Shown: positions 13,668 to 26,404, counted from the first letter of the stretch. The stretch: DNA of 64,000 nucleotides from Rhea pennata (GCF_028389875.1 NC_084668.1:22559493-22623492); one strand, 5' to 3'. The notes: a model not told the origin generated them from the letters alone. Numbers and translations: made by a program.

Positions 13668-13741
13668 AAAAAAAAAAAATAAATAAAAATAGAGGGAGAG
13701 AGAGAGAAAGAGAAAGGAAAAAGAAAAGAAAGAAGGGGGGG
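13668..13741. repeat. Poly(A)/purine-rich low-complexity tract
   Basis: An A12 run followed by (GA)n and AAAG-type purines ending in G7. It is a pure-purine strand and separates the upstream CpG island from the proximal SP5 promoter. Confidence 0.85.
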
Positions 13742-13790
13742 ATCCAGTGTCTTGCACATCCAATGCGAGGGTCTCCAGGCGGTAAGGGGT

Positions 13791-14024
13791 CCTTTGATCA
13801 AGAAAATCCAATTATTTGTGTATATACATTTCCCACATAGTGATTACTTCATTAATTGTCCCGCCTTTATCTCCTCCCTTCCCATCCCCCCTAATAATCA
13901 GTTCTTTTATCCAGACCAACAAACACACCATAGGAGCTTTGTGGATTCAAAGGATTTGCTTTCGCTTCTGAAAGAGCCGCTATTCTTTGATGATTGGGTA
14001 GCGGCAAACTTCAAAGCCATAAAT
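13791..14024 (+). promoter_or_regulatory. SP5: Proximal SP5 promoter with TCF/LEF motif cluster
   Basis: Four TCF/LEF-type words sit within about 230 bp: CCTTTGATCA at 13791-13800, TTCAAAGG at 13946-13953, CTTTGATG at 13985-13992 and TTCAAAG at 14010-14016. An inverted CCAAT (ATTGG, 13994-13998) and a TATA-like CATAAAT (about 14018-14024) follow. An ATTAATTG homeobox-type word lies near 13850. Mammalian Sp5 is a direct Wnt/beta-catenin target with TCF/LEF sites at its promoter, so the cluster fits. The start site, inferred near 14045-14055, is not proven. Confidence 0.7.
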
Positions 14025-14255
14025 CTTCCCTCTGACTGGCTGGCGGCCCAGCAAAGTCCTTATCAAATTCTTGGAGGTGATCCCGGCGCAGGCAGTCCGC
14101 GGAGATCGCCGCGGCCGCGGCGGCAGCGCTCCGGGCCGGGCCGCGCCGCGCCGCGCCGGGCCGGGCCGAGGCGAGGCGAGCGCGGCCGCTGCCCGGGCGC
14201 CCGGCGCCTCCATGCCGCGCCGCTGCCCCGCCGCCGCGCCCCGCCGCCGGTAGCC

Positions 14256-14306
14256 ATGGCCGCCGTGGCCGTCCTGCGCAACGACTCCCTGCAGGCTTTC
14301 CTCCAG
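14256..14306 (+). CDS. SP5: SP5 coding exon 1 (17 codons)
   Basis: Runs from ATG to a CAG|GTCGGT donor, ending in phase 0 after residue 17. Reading on into the intron gives Gly/Ala-rich low-complexity sequence unlike SP5, which supports splicing here. Confidence 0.95.
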
Positions 14307-15585
14307 GTCGGTGCCGGGGCCGGGGCCGGGGCCGGGGCGGGCGGCGGGGCCGGGGCCGGGCCGGGCGGCGGGGCAGAGCTCCAGCAGGCTCCCGGCGGCG
14401 CCGCTTCGCGCCGGGCGCTGGCTGCGGGGCCGGGGCCGCCCCGCCGCCGCCTCCCGCTTGCGGGCAGCGCGGAGGCGGCGCGGGGCGCGGGCGCTTGCCG
14501 CGGGCGCGAGTAACCGGCTCTCCGCGCTGCCTCCCGCGCAGGACCGCACGCCCAGCGCTTCGCCGGACGTGGCCAAGCACTCGCCGCTGGCGCTGCTGGC
14601 CGCCACCTGCAGCCGCATCGGACAGCCGGGCGCAGCCCCCGCCGACTTCCTGCAGGTCTCCTACGACCCGGCGCTGGGATCCCCCTCCAGGATTTTCCAC
14701 CCGTGGAGCAGCGAGATGCCGGCGCACTCGCCGGGGGCGCTGCCGCCGCCGCCCAGCCTGGGGCTGACGCCGCAGAAGAGCCACCTGCCGCCCTCCTTCG
14801 GGGGGGCGCACGAGCTGCCGCTCACCCCCCCCGCCGACCCCTCCTACCCCTACGAGTTCTCGCCCGTCAAGGTGCTGCCCTCCTCCATGGCGGCGCTGCC
14901 GCCCGCCTGCGCCCCCGCCTACGTCCCCTACGCCGCGCAGGCCGCGCTGCCGCCCGGCTACTCCAACCTGCTGCCGCCGGCGCAGCCCTGCCGCCAGCTC
15001 TCGCCCAACCCGCCGCCCGACGACATCCCCTGGTGGAGCATCCCGCAGGCGGGCGGCGCCGGCGGCTGCGGGCACCGCTTCCCCGCCGCCCTGCAGCGCG
15101 GGCTCGTGCTGGGCCACTCGGACTTCGCGCAGTACCAGACGCAGATCGCCGCCCTCCTGCAGACCAAGTCTCCCCTGGCGGCCACGGCCAGGAGGTGCCG
15201 CCGCTGCCGCTGCCCCAACTGCCAGTCGGCGGCGGGCAGCGCCCCGGAGGCGGAGCCGGGCAAGAAGAAGCAGCACATCTGCCACGTCCCCGGCTGCGGC
15301 AAGGTCTACGGCAAGACGTCGCACCTGAAGGCGCACCTGCGCTGGCACACGGGCGAGCGCCCCTTCGTCTGCAACTGGCTCTTCTGCGGCAAGAGCTTCA
15401 CCCGCTCCGACGAGCTGCAGCGGCACCTGCGGACTCACACGGGCGAGAAGCGCTTCGTGTGCCCCGAGTGCGGCAAGCGCTTCATGCGCAGCGACCACCT
15501 CGCCAAGCACGTCAAGACCCACCAGAACAAGAAGCTCAAGGCGGCGGCGGACGGCGTCAAGCGGGAGGACGGGCGCGACCTGTGA
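14256..15585 (+). CDS. SP5: SP5 transcription factor (two coding exons, complete)
   Basis: Spliced CDS 14256-14306 joined to 14542-15585 gives 364 aa. The start has a strong GCCATGG context and the N-terminus [17 protein letters not shown] is the SP5 signature. Further along are an SP box ([14 protein letters not shown], residues 31-44), a Pro/Ser/Ala-rich middle, a Buttonhead box (CRRCRCPNC, 236-244) and three C2H2 fingers at 264-286, 294-316 and 324-344 joined by TGER/TGEK linkers. Finger contacts KTSHLKA, RSDELQR and RSDHLAK are of the SP/KLF GC-box type. SP5 acts in the nucleus, binding GC boxes, and is a Wnt target that modulates Wnt-responsive genes. It is shorter than the roughly 398-aa human protein because the mammalian poly-Pro and poly-Ala runs are absent. 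Identity is very secure; KLF and SP8/SP9 are excluded by the N-terminus. Confidence 0.97.
14307..14541 (+). other. SP5 intron 1, with GGGGCC-type repeat
   Basis: A 235-bp GC-rich intron with donor GTCGGT and acceptor CCCGCGCAG. Its first 70 bp are tandem GGGGCC/GGGGCGG units (14313-14373), giving at least four G-runs on the sense strand and thus G-quadruplex potential in DNA and pre-mRNA. Confidence 0.85.
14542..15585 (+). CDS. SP5: SP5 coding exon 2
   Basis: Starts DRTPSASPD in phase 0 directly after CGCAG and ends at TGA 15583-15585 after the C-terminus KREDGRDL. It carries every domain except the first 17 residues. An open frame continues upstream into the intron to 14311, but that part is intronic. 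Confidence 0.96.
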   Translation, partial: DRTPSASPDVAKHSPLALLAATCSRIGQPGAAPADFLQVSYDPALGSPSRIFHPWSSEMPAHSPGALPPPPSLGLTPQKSHLPPSFGGAHELPLTPPADPSYPYEFSPVKVLPSSMAALPPACAPAYVPYAAQAALPPGYSNLLPPAQPCRQLSPNPPPDDIPWWSIPQAGGAGGCGHRFPAALQRGLVLGHSDFAQYQTQIAALLQTKSPLAATARRCRRCRCPNCQSAAGSAPEAEPGKKKQHICHVPGCGKVYGKTSHLKAHLRWHTGERPFVCNWLFCGKSFTRSDELQRHLRTHTGEKRFVCPECGKRFMRSDHLAKHVKTHQNKKLKAAADGVKREDGRDL

Positions 15586-16095
15586 CCGCCGCCCGGGGCC
15601 GGGGCCGAGGCCGGGGCCGGGCGGGCATCGCGCCCACTCGGCCGGCCCCGGCGGGCGGGAGCCCGGCCGCGGGCGGGGCGGTGGCGCCGGCGGCCGCCGC
15701 GGCCCCAGCCCGGGACGGGGCGCTGGCCGGGGCGCGGCCGCCCCGCGCCCTCGCCGCGGCACAGGCGCTGCCCGCCCCTTCGCGGCGCGGCGCGGCGCGG
15801 GGGCCGCGGCCGGGGCGGGAGCGGCCGCGGGCGGAGGGGCCGGAGCGGCCGCGGGCGGGTTGGGTTGGCGGCGGCGGCAGCGTCCGGCCGGCCGGCCCGG
15901 CGGCCCGGTCCTCGCTACTTTCAGGGGAAAAGACTGAACTTTTCTGTACAGGTTATTTAATAGTTTTGTTTGAATACAAGTGTTTTTTTTCCCTTGTCCG
16001 TGGCTCCATGCGGGGGCTCCAGCATGAGATGTTTCTGTAAAGCGACCTGCAACTGCAGCGTGAAAATAAATACGTTAACACTGAGGGTCACGTTG
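15586..16095 (+). other. SP5: SP5 3' untranslated region
   Basis: About 500 bp, very GC-rich for the first 330 bp and then abruptly AT-rich from about 15920 (TTATTTAATAG, a T8 run). The AT-rich half is probably the regulatory part. The end is set by the AATAAA at 16065-16070 and is approximate. Confidence 0.7.
16065..16070 (+). terminator. SP5: Polyadenylation signal of SP5
   Basis: A canonical AATAAA 480 nt after the stop codon, followed by a G/T-rich stretch (GGGTCACGTTGGG) about 15 nt downstream, as expected for a cleavage site near 16085-16095. Confidence 0.75.
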
Positions 16096-16194
16096 GGAAG
16101 ACCCCACTGAGTCGGTCTCATTTGATCTTTTCTTCTTCCCGAAGGCTTTACAGCGCGCCCCGGCTGAGCAGCCACTTTCTGGGTTATTGAGCGC

Positions 16195-16335
16195 GGACGG
16201 AGGCGGCGGCGAGGCGGGAGCGGCGCGCGCGGCGCCTTCCCGCCGTTTCCCGCCCGCGGCCGTTGGGCGCTGAGGGGCGGCCGTTGGGCGCTGAGGGGCG
16301 GCCGTTGGGCGCTGAGGGGCGCCCCGCCTGAACGG
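16195..16335. repeat. CpG patch with 3 x 21-bp tandem repeat
   Basis: Three identical 21-bp copies at 16258-16278, 16279-16299 and 16300-16320, each containing CGTTGGGCGCTGAGGGG. They are preceded by two E2F-like words, TTCCCGCC (16237-16244) and TTTCCCGCC (16246-16254). It lies just beyond the SP5 poly(A) site and could be a promoter or enhancer patch. Confidence 0.85.
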
Positions 16336-19300
16336 GGCGCATCGCCCGCTGACCCGGGAGAGCCGCGTGGGAGCTGCACTTGGTAAACGTCTTTAAAATC
16401 GCTAGCGCTGCTGGACTGGTGTGGAGCTGGAATTTTATTTATTTTTCTGTTTCGCATAAGCGTAAAAGAGGAACATATGAGGCAAGTACTGGAAATCGTT
16501 TTGCAGCTGAATTGCTACAAACTCGGTTCTATATTTGAGTAAAGGTTGGCGGTAGTCGAAGTTAAGAGCCCTTCTGAAAAGAAATCCAGGGCAGCGTGAT
16601 CCAGGGGCCTGCTACTGCTAGCCCTTTGCTGCCTGATGGTGTTTATGGCATAGTCCAACCAAAACACACTTCATGTATGTTGTTTTTTCTGTAACCCTTA
16701 CAGAATTTTAGAGATAAGATAGATAAAAAGCTTGTTATTCCTCGCTTACAGCATGCCAAAATGGTAGGTGTTCCCCTGCATCCATGAAGATACTTAGCAC
16801 AAAACTATTTAAAAATATTCAGTACACTGTTCTAGCTTTTATTTTTGGAGATCATGTAAGTATAAATTTAGTCATATATTACTTCTGGGAAATGAAGATA
16901 ATAGCTATATTTACTGTAGCAAGTTCCTGTCTTTTTTTTTTTTTCTTAATGGAAAAATGTATAAACCAAACATATGAGGAATGTGATTGATCATTTGCTA
17001 AATTTTAGTTGTTAGCATAGAGAATATATTATTAGTTCTTTGTATTTTTACCAAGTCAGTTTTCTTCACTGGTTATATAGTGAGACAGACAAATAAAAAA
17101 TGCTGTCTGAAACTTCACTCAGACTAATTTGGAACCAGTCAGCCTCACATGGGTTCCTCTGGTGGTGCTTGTAAAACAAGCTTTGCCACAACCGTAATTC
17201 TAGAGATACTCTTTGCCATAAAATTTTGAATCAAGAAACACAGCAGCTGTATAAATGTTTATAATGATAGAACATGTAAAGCTGATGTATTTATATATTT
17301 GTCAAATTCTGGAAAGAACGCATTCTGTCTGGAAATAATGAGATGCAACAATACCAGCAGAACCTCAGCATCTGAAATAACAAGCAGTGAATGTACCGTT
17401 AGCATGGTATTCAACAATATTTTAATGTTTATGATCCTGAATTAATTTCTGACACCATATTCTTAGGGTCAGCTTATCAAATTAATAACCGAGCAGTTAT
17501 CTTCTTTACTATTAAAGACTCTTCTATAACCTATTATATTGCAGAATGCCTTATGAGAAATACCTTTGGTTTTATTAGTTAGAATTCTTTTGCTAAAAAC
17601 TAGAAACATGTTGTTGAGGAATAGAAGTAGAAAATACCTTTACTGTTACAGAATGAGTGACAACAATGGAGGAAATAGCAGATGGACCCTATCCAGAGGT
17701 CCTCACTCGAAGAAGTCTTGAGACAACGTCATGTCTCATTTAATACTGATGTTTAAATATGTCAGTGAAAATGTTTCTAGTTTTTAAAATGTTCCCTGCT
17801 TTGCAGTGGAATCTGCTCCTCCCACCTTTCTTCAGAATGAAGTTACTTAAGTGTGTAAGAGGATGAATGACTGGCCAACAATATGTAGAAAAGAGTCTTT
17901 GAATTCAAGGCTGCTTTAAAAAATAGTTTGTTGCATTAAACAGTCTTTGAATTCTATATACCATTCAGACCTACCATACTGGACAGCTATAGGGAGTACT
18001 TTTTTTGATAGCTGCAGAGAGGAAATGACAGTCTCCTATAATATGAAAGATCCACTTAGAGTAAGAATAGTGGACTTCGATGTTGCCACGAGATAATGGC
18101 CTTTTCACTGCTAAGTAAGTGCCAAGATCAAGACGAAGTATTAATGTGAGGTGAAGGAGTATATTGGCTGGGTTTTGGCACACATGTAGTCTGAGTAGGA
18201 ACCAGAGGACAGAACTGTTCATGGTGCTCATTAAAATGACTTTGCCCTGTTGCAGCAGCTGTAACTAGTGTAAAATAGCTTGATGATTGTAGACATGGTG
18301 ATTTCTAAGCTAGACTGCTACATAAAGAGCCTTCTTCATTCAGGTGACAAACTGAATTTACCCAGCCTCTATATTGTCTTCTCTAGCCAGACTATTTTGT
18401 GTTCTTTTTCATTCCTTATGACAGAACTTGTACAGAAATACTGAAAGTTTTACTACTGACTTAATTACTTGCAGGATCACACTTCACGATTTAAGCAAAA
18501 GAACATAGCCCAGACAGGGCCAACACCATGTCAAAGGTGTGTGTGGAGGGGGGTCTGATTTAAAAAAAATAATAGTAATTAAAAAAAAAAAGCTTACTGA
18601 TTCTATGGTTCTATGAAAAGCAATGGTATGTTGTAGCTAATACTTCATGTATCATATCTACTTTTAAAGCATGAAAGCGCACAGGTTAGAAATATATACA
18701 ACTGAGAGAGACAAATGCATTTAAAAGCGAAAACCCATGATGATGTCAAATGCTAATGAAAATCTTAGTATCTGAGACGAGCACACACACTCAGCCCAAA
18801 TCCCGCCCCCCCCCCAAAAAAAGGCAGAAAATTAGGAACACAGGTAAGCAAAAGTAACAATTTAGAATATAAAAAAATAATGAAATATTATTTCTCTCTG
18901 AAGCTTTTAAATAGCTAGCTCATTGGAAAAAGAGGGCATATCCATCACTACTGTTTCAGATTCATCTCTAAATAGCTAAATCATATGATAGTTTTTCAAC
19001 TGAAATCATGGAACTTTTATAGTAATACAGCATTTAAATATACATATGACCTTTCTGATGTATGGGTAGAGTGTTACAAAAATATATTGCTTACATTTCA
19101 AGAATTTATTTCTAGTTGGCAAATTGCACTCTATAATAAAATTAACTTTTAATTTTGCATTAGCAAAATACATTTTAAACTTTTAGCTGTTTCCAATCAA
19201 CTAGAACAGCTGTTCATTTTATAAAATTAAATGATTAATATTCTTTTTAATTATAAATTTTGAGTGCATATGCTGCTCAAGGTCAGTTCAGTTCTGAATT

Positions 19301-22300
19301 TTAAATCTTAAATGTCATTGGTATAATAGACACATCATATAAGCTAATTCACTTAATAGTTAATTCTAATTATTTTTTACAAAACAGTTGTGATATGATT
19401 TAAAAACTGAAGGTTTGGCATATTTTCTGTGTTGAAAAGTGACTTTCACACTTGGGCAAACTTGTAAGAGGAGTATATTTAAAAACAAACAAGCAAACAT
19501 ATTTTTCCTCAGATTATTTTTAGTTAAAGTCCAAATCATGTAAACCTAATTTGGGTCTTCCTCTCATAAAAGTGTTCGTATTGGCTTGAATAAGACTTTC
19601 ACGAGAGAGTGTTGCAGCTTTTAGTCCTCACTGCCCAGATACTGATTGCAGTAATCCAACACAAGAATAAACTCATATTTCATAACTCCTCAACTACTCT
19701 TATTGAAATAAGTATGGTAACAGAAATTTAGCTGCCAAAAATTCCCTTTCTAGATGCATTAGAAGATAAACTAAAGATGCCTCTCCTGTAAGGTAAATCA
19801 AAGCGACAAAGGTTGGGATTGGCTTGCTGGTTTTGTTTAAAGAAAGACAAAATGTTTTTTTATCTGATTTTTTTTATGACATCATAAAACTGCTGGCTTT
19901 AGCTGGAAAAGTAGCTCTTGGTCTACTAGTTACAATACTGAGAAATTCACTTTAATAAGAAATGGGAAATTTTGCACAAAACTGATATCAGAATATGGGC
20001 CTGTGTTCTAAACTATCTTAAACCATTTTTTTACATTGTTTTGGATGGATCCTGTTTTAGGAGTGCTCCTGTTTTGTTATCTGGATACCATATTTTTTCA
20101 GCTTCCTTTATTTCCTATTGTAAATTTCTGTTTGTTCAATATATGCTATAAGTCCTTTGTGCATTTCAGCTGAACCAGATATATTGCATGTCAGCAGTGC
20201 TTTCAAACTACTTTAGGTGACATATCTATCCTAAAACCATCGCTGTGTGATTCTTCTTTCCATGAGAATGAATTAGAGATGCTATTTGAAAGAAATATTT
20301 CATCTAAAACTATTTACAGCTTTTGAGAGATTGCATTAAATTTTAAAGTCATTAGAACTTAACTATTTCAAATTGTAAACTCTCATTTATATCTGATGTT
20401 AGTTATGAATACTGAAGAAAAAGGGAATATAAAATACTGTTAGCTTGATACATTTTATCAGATAAGCGATACATTTGCTATTCTTCAGTGATATTTCAAG
20501 GTTTTTGGCATACCATTCATTTCATAAATAGGGTAAGATGATCACTGTGCTCACTGTGCTAGTAGCTGCACAATATTTGGGCACTTCTAAATGAGTCTTG
20601 TTACATTTTATAGGTCTTGTCACATTATCCCTGTACTTCTGAGTGAATGGTGAGAAACAAAAGTAGTAATATCTAGTTTATTGTCATAAAATCCTATGTT
20701 TCAGTATAGAACCTTTTTTGTTTGTTTGTTTCTACAATTATTTTATACTTTTTATGAGATTCTTGTGAATGCTTTGGTAAAGATGTGGGGTCTGTTAATC
20801 TGGTACAAGATGAAGTCAATTCAAAGCATCTCTTAGATTTTCCTGCCAAAATTCTAAGAAGTATTTATCACACAGGCTTCCTAAGACTTTGAGACTAATG
20901 ATCTTCAAAGCAAGGCTTCCTTCCAAAAGGTTGTCCTAGCACATATATTTAATTACTTTGCATTTAAACAGCATCCAGGTCACCAAAGGCCTGCAAGTGT
21001 GCAGCAACCATTGAGACTCACGACTGTCAGGTGAGTGCTTTGTGCATCATAGAGGAGAAGGATCCAAGGCCAGGGCTAGCTGAATGAGCAATCTGGGTCA
21101 TAGCAAATCAGCAGAAGTGCATGCAATTTAAAGGTTGTTTTAACTAAGTTTGCTGGGTTTATTCCTTGTTAATATTTACTCCAAACTGTTTTGAAGTCAT
21201 ATGGGTGTTTCATTAGGGATAATGAAAACCAAAGAAAACATGTATTTTGACCTCTGATTGGTAAGTCAGTGGGAGTCTATAGATAGTGAGATTTGGCCTT
21301 TAACCTGGAGACCATCGATCCTGTTTTTCTTCTCACAATCTCAGAACACAGACTTTCTGTGGTTTTGATTGAGTTGTTCTCTCTAGTCTTAACAGTGTTA
21401 TACAACCTCTGCCCTAAGGCCTCCCTTCATAGCCTCCCTCTAGTTCATTATCTTAATCCCCCCTCTCTAGGGCAGCCGTCACTAGCTTTGCCAGCCATTG
21501 ATGCCAAGTAACTCACTTCAGGCAACAGCATATTTTTCCTCTTTCCAGTTAATCACAAACTTCTTCCATGACACTGACTGAGATGTCATGAACTGAATAT
21601 CATATCACCATAGAATTTAGTATGGGAGGAAAGATACAATGTAAGAGAAAAATACCCGTAGGTGATTTTTTTTGAGAGAGAAAACGAGAAAGAGTAAGAA
21701 AAAAAATACATGAATGTGGTAAATCATAATTTTTCCTAAATTAAATATTTCCAATTACAAATAGCCGTATCACCAGCTCCATGCAGAAACAATAATTTGT
21801 GCTAATAGTATTTTTGTATCCTTAAAAGATAGACTTGTCTGTAAAAACAATATATTCCTGTCATCTGTAAATCCCTATTCTTTACAGCACTACTGAGTTG
21901 CTTAAACAAAGTTCCAGTATTGATCTATATACTACTCAAACACATTTTTAATTTTCCTTTTTAACATGAACCAGCCATCAGAGAGCACACTTCTTAAAAC
22001 AAGCTCTAATTACAAAGCAGGTAAAAATTTTATTAGATCAAAACTTGTATCTTCACTTGGGGTCATCATACCCCACATGCTTTACTCAGGATCAGATGGT
22101 GTGTCAGTGATCTCCACATGCAGCTCCTTCATCTGCATGCAAAGGAGATGTGAGACATACTGCTACGCTCCCCCTTATTTAGGCAGCTCTCCACAAGCCT
22201 AGGACGTATATGTGAAAAACAGAAATGAAAATCCCCACTATTCACGCATTAAAGATTACACAGGAAAGATAACACAGACTGAGAAAGTCGGTTGTTCTCA

Positions 22301-25300
22301 GCCACCGTATGTTAATCCTAAAAGAATTTGGAAATGGCTTTGTTTCTTCCGTTCAGGTCTAAATAATTTGCTTTCCAGAATAACCAGGAATAATGGCAGT
22401 GCTTTGCCATTTCAGAGCCCTGAAAGGACCAACCAAACACTTGACATCTACATACTTTACACGTTATAAAGATCATGTATTCACCTTCTAGCTAAATATA
22501 GAAGGTCCTTTCTTCTCAGCATTGCGTGATCCTTTAGTTGTGTGGCTTCACTGACTCTTACAGTTCATTTGCTCTGAAAGAACTCAAAGAAATAGTTTCA
22601 AACAAGCAAAGATTGCACTTTTATATTTTCCAAAATATTAACCAAATCTTCTTATCTCCGTATGTGAGACCTTAGGCTATGTCTGAGCTTCTTAATAAAA
22701 TTCTTGAATAAATAGTATGATGACATTGAAAAGCTATTTGCAAAGTACTGTGATCAAAAGTATGTTCAGTGCTTGAAAAGTTAGAAAGAGATAACGATAG
22801 TGAGCCGTCTTGTCAGGGGAAGTATGTTCTCTGCAATACTATGTTAAACTGGTCAGAGCAACTCAGTTAACTCATGTAAACACTGAAACTGTAACTTTGC
22901 TGCCCAATGGGATCTCAAATACAAAGAATGACAATGCTGAACATGTTCCACACATCCCGGCATTCCTCAGGGATGTGGGTTCTCTTCTCTTTGGAAGAAG
23001 GGCTTGTACAAGTCATAACCACAAAGGAGAAAAATGGTTCATGGATCTGAATATCATTGATCTTCTATTAATCATCAGGAGGGTGAGGCAACAGAAGACA
23101 AAACAGCTAGAGAACCTTCTTTTAAAAAAACAGGCCACATTTCCTACCATTTGCTGGGTCAGATGGGGCAAATAAGAAGAACCCTCTGCTCATACTCACA
23201 AATATCAACATGAAATATCAACTCATAACAACATATCAGCTCCCAGTTCCCTTCTCTGTTCCTTCCTGAATGCAGAGAGGAGAAAATGACCCAAGAATTC
23301 CTAGAAAAGTTTAGCTGATTCACTCCTCCCTTTTTCCCACAGAGTCCAAGAGAGTTCATTTTACAGCCTCAAACTTCAATGTAATAAAGAATTCCAGTAC
23401 ACAGCTGTTACACTGCCTTCATGGTGTTTGTGCCCTCCCTTTTCCCCCAAACAAAAATCATTGTGCAGTTAGGCTATTTTAGAATACCTAGGTACAAATG
23501 AAGAAAAAAGTTTCCTAAGCTAAACGCAGTGCTAACAGAATCCTGAAACCACTAAGATTTATATGGTGGCATTACCACTTAGTTTTAACATTCTATTATT
23601 TTTCTCGTTAGAACCACAGTTTTAATCAGCTACAAAATATTAAATGCTAAACAGTTGGTAAAGCAAACAGTTGGTAAGTAGTATGTTACGTTAAAATCAT
23701 TCTTTATAAAGTACCTAAGTATATTAGAAGCTCATTTCTCTTTTCATTATATGCATTCATTCATCCTTTACTTTAAAATAGGTGATAGGCATTAGCAATG
23801 CTACTCAGATTTGGATTCTGATCTAGATACTAAAACATCTGCCACTTTGTTCAGGGAAGGGAAAGGAGGAGGCATATTTTTAATAAGCTACAGCAATTAG
23901 ATATTTTGAATACTCAGAATGATGTATTAGAGTTATACAATTATTTGGTTTGTTCAGTTTCTTTTAAATACACTTGAGAACCAGCTCCTAATTAAGATAC
24001 ACACACTATCAAAGATGCAAAACTTAGATGTTGGTAAAAACAATTAGAATGATGATATAGGCTTAGAATCCCTATGGTTTTTGTACAGATCTGCAAGACA
24101 GATTAGAATGTGGGAATGTGGAATTCTCTTTCGGAACGACTGCAGTACTTGTGTGCCCTGCAGGGACATGAGCCACCCCAGAGCAGGTGGGAGGCTCCGG
24201 GACGTGGTTCTGTTTTCTCAAAAAATCGTCCTGAGCTGACTGCATACTCTGACAAAAAGAGCCTTTTTACCTTAAAGGGAATTTCTCTGTATACGCTTTG
24301 CCACTGGGTAAGAAATTATTCCTCTGAATGCATAATTCCTTCTGGGGAGCAATAGTCTGGGGATGCTGCAGGCCTCATCTTGCTCGCATGGCCAGACTGT
24401 TAAATCGTATTAGAGCTATTTTAGTTTCTATCTATCAAACATGTACCAATTGCATGATAATTATTTGTTCTTTTAATTTAAATAATGTTACTTCCTGTTT
24501 AAAAGGTTTGAGAGGAAAGCACAGCGTATAGCAAAGTCAGTTTTATTAAGCAGAATAAGATAAATGATCCAAACAAAATTTCCTCCAATTGCAGACATGC
24601 TTCACACCTTCAATGCTAGTAGATTGTCATATATCATCCTTGCTAAGTCCTGAATGTATTGTTCTTGATCTCAAAATCAGAGCAGTCTGTCTCATGAAAT
24701 CCTGTAATTGAAATGGCCGAGTTTGTACCATCTCAATGCCACATGAAAAGCCTTTATCAAAGCAACGAAACCTCTTGACTTGTTGCTGATTCTACAGCAC
24801 TTTTTTTATAGAGTGATACCACTTTTATCTGTCACCATTTATTCAAAAAGATAAATCAAAGTAGTCTCATCTTACTTTTTGCTTGCAGGATATGTCCTTC
24901 TCATTGGTTAAGCCATAAAGTCTTACTTCAGTCGGAGACAAGCTGAGTGGCCATCCTGACTCTGTGTTCTCCTTTTTCTATGTATGAAAGTTGCCTATGT
25001 GCACCTTACTACACAGTACCAAAGCCAGAATTTTGAAAAAGAAGAGATTTATCTTAAACAACTCTGTGGAGACAAAGCAGCACATCCACTTTTCAGAAAG
25101 TTGCAACATTTTTAACTGCTGATCAGAAAGCCAATCTATTAATAGTAAGTATCCATAACTACTACTAAGCTATTAATTTATCTGTTAATACTATTAATTT
25201 ATTAATACTAACCAAGTAATCTGAATATATCATTAATGCCTCTTAGTGTGGAATGTATCTAATGCTGCTGAGAAGATTAATACTAAGGATTTTTAAAATT

Positions 25301-26400
25301 TGAACTCTACAAATAAACTTCAATTATATTTGTGGGTGTAAGGTCACTGTTTTCTAAGATTTTCCAAAATGTTTCTCTCTAATCATATTCCAGAGCATAA
25401 ATATTGTATGACAGCAAGATGTTATAAACCTTGACGCTCAGGTCAGAAGAGATAAAAAAGGGAATTCTCTGGGGATGTGAGCATTTAGAAAAGCAGCATA
25501 CTTGTTTATAGTAATAATAAAAGCTCTGCAAATATTTACATGTATTAAATGGAATAAGCAGCAGCAGAATGTGAAGGGAGGGGGTATTTATGCTGAGAAT
25601 ATTTATTTTATTAAGTGCCACTGCTAGTATATAGGTTATGCAAGATGCAGTGTATCTCACTATAACAAAGCACAGGATCAGAACATGTTATGTTCATAAA
25701 CACAGTGAGTGGAAATGATGTTTTATCGGCACAGTTTAACTCCCAGTGTCATTTCAAATCAGTGTAGTTAAAACTCTAAAATTCTTTCAGTGAATGCTCC
25801 TCCTTTGCTTAAATCAAACATACTTCAGTTTAAAATAAGTAATTAAGAAATCAGTTCAAACTAGACTGCAATAAGCAACAGTTCAACTTAAAACATTCAC
25901 AAAAAGATTGGGTCTGCTCTAAAGAGCTGCCCAGGGATAGGTGGTGCGTTGGTTAACATAGTTAAAGCCCATAAGGTTTTGTTGCCTGTGACAGCAAAAC
26001 AGTGTAGTTAGGACCACACTTTGCCAGTGACAGCTTCCAGGTCTAAAAGTGATTAAGTTCTTTTTTACAACTGTACCATCAAGATGCAGCTTTTGCTAAC
26101 TTTATAGCAAGGCTCTGATTCATCCCTCTGGAGTCAGAGACAGTTATTTTATCCACTCCACTGAAAAGGTTTAACGCCATTGCAACCACATCTGTTTAAA
26201 ATTTTTTCGGTTAAAATGATATGACTTTGGGGAGAGGTAAGACCTGAAGGAAGCAGCAGAACAGCATATGCCCCAGGAACCACCAAATAATAATTGAAGA
26301 ACCTCAGATTTCAGAAGTTCTTGCTAGACTCGGCTTCATGTAGGGAACAGGGATGGAGGAGCTTGAACTGGTTTTCTCAGAGGAAATGGTAAACATAACG
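16336..26400. other. AT-rich intergenic stretch between SP5 and ERICH2
   Basis: About 10 kb without a supported gene. It is AT-rich with many TAAT/ATTA words, most densely at about 18.9-19.5 kb, and has a C10/A7 run at 18807-18822. Short open frames (the longest is 121 codons near 22.8 kb) show no domain, start context or splice pattern. No RNA gene or intact transposon was recognised. Confidence 0.6.
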
Positions 26401-26404
26401 GGGA

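Larger units (their letters stand above)
14090..15930. promoter_or_regulatory. CpG island covering the SP5 gene body
   Basis: Continuous very high GC and CpG density runs from the 5'UTR through both exons and most of the 3'UTR. This is typical of small developmental transcription-factor genes. It produces long spurious antisense frames. Confidence 0.8.

Noticed and set aside
14311-14541. SP5 open frame extended upstream from exon 2 to 14311
   Set aside because: That part is Gly/Ala/Pro repeat translated from the intron. The true N-terminus [17 protein letters not shown] joins DRTPSASPD by splicing 14306 to 14542.
14011-15762. A 583-codon antisense open frame across SP5
   Set aside because: It is low-complexity Arg/Pro/Gly/Ala caused by extreme GC content and lies opposite a well-supported zinc-finger gene.
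22810-23175. A 121-codon plus-strand frame in the SP5-ERICH2 interval
   Set aside because: No domain, ordinary AT-rich composition, no flanking splice or promoter signal.
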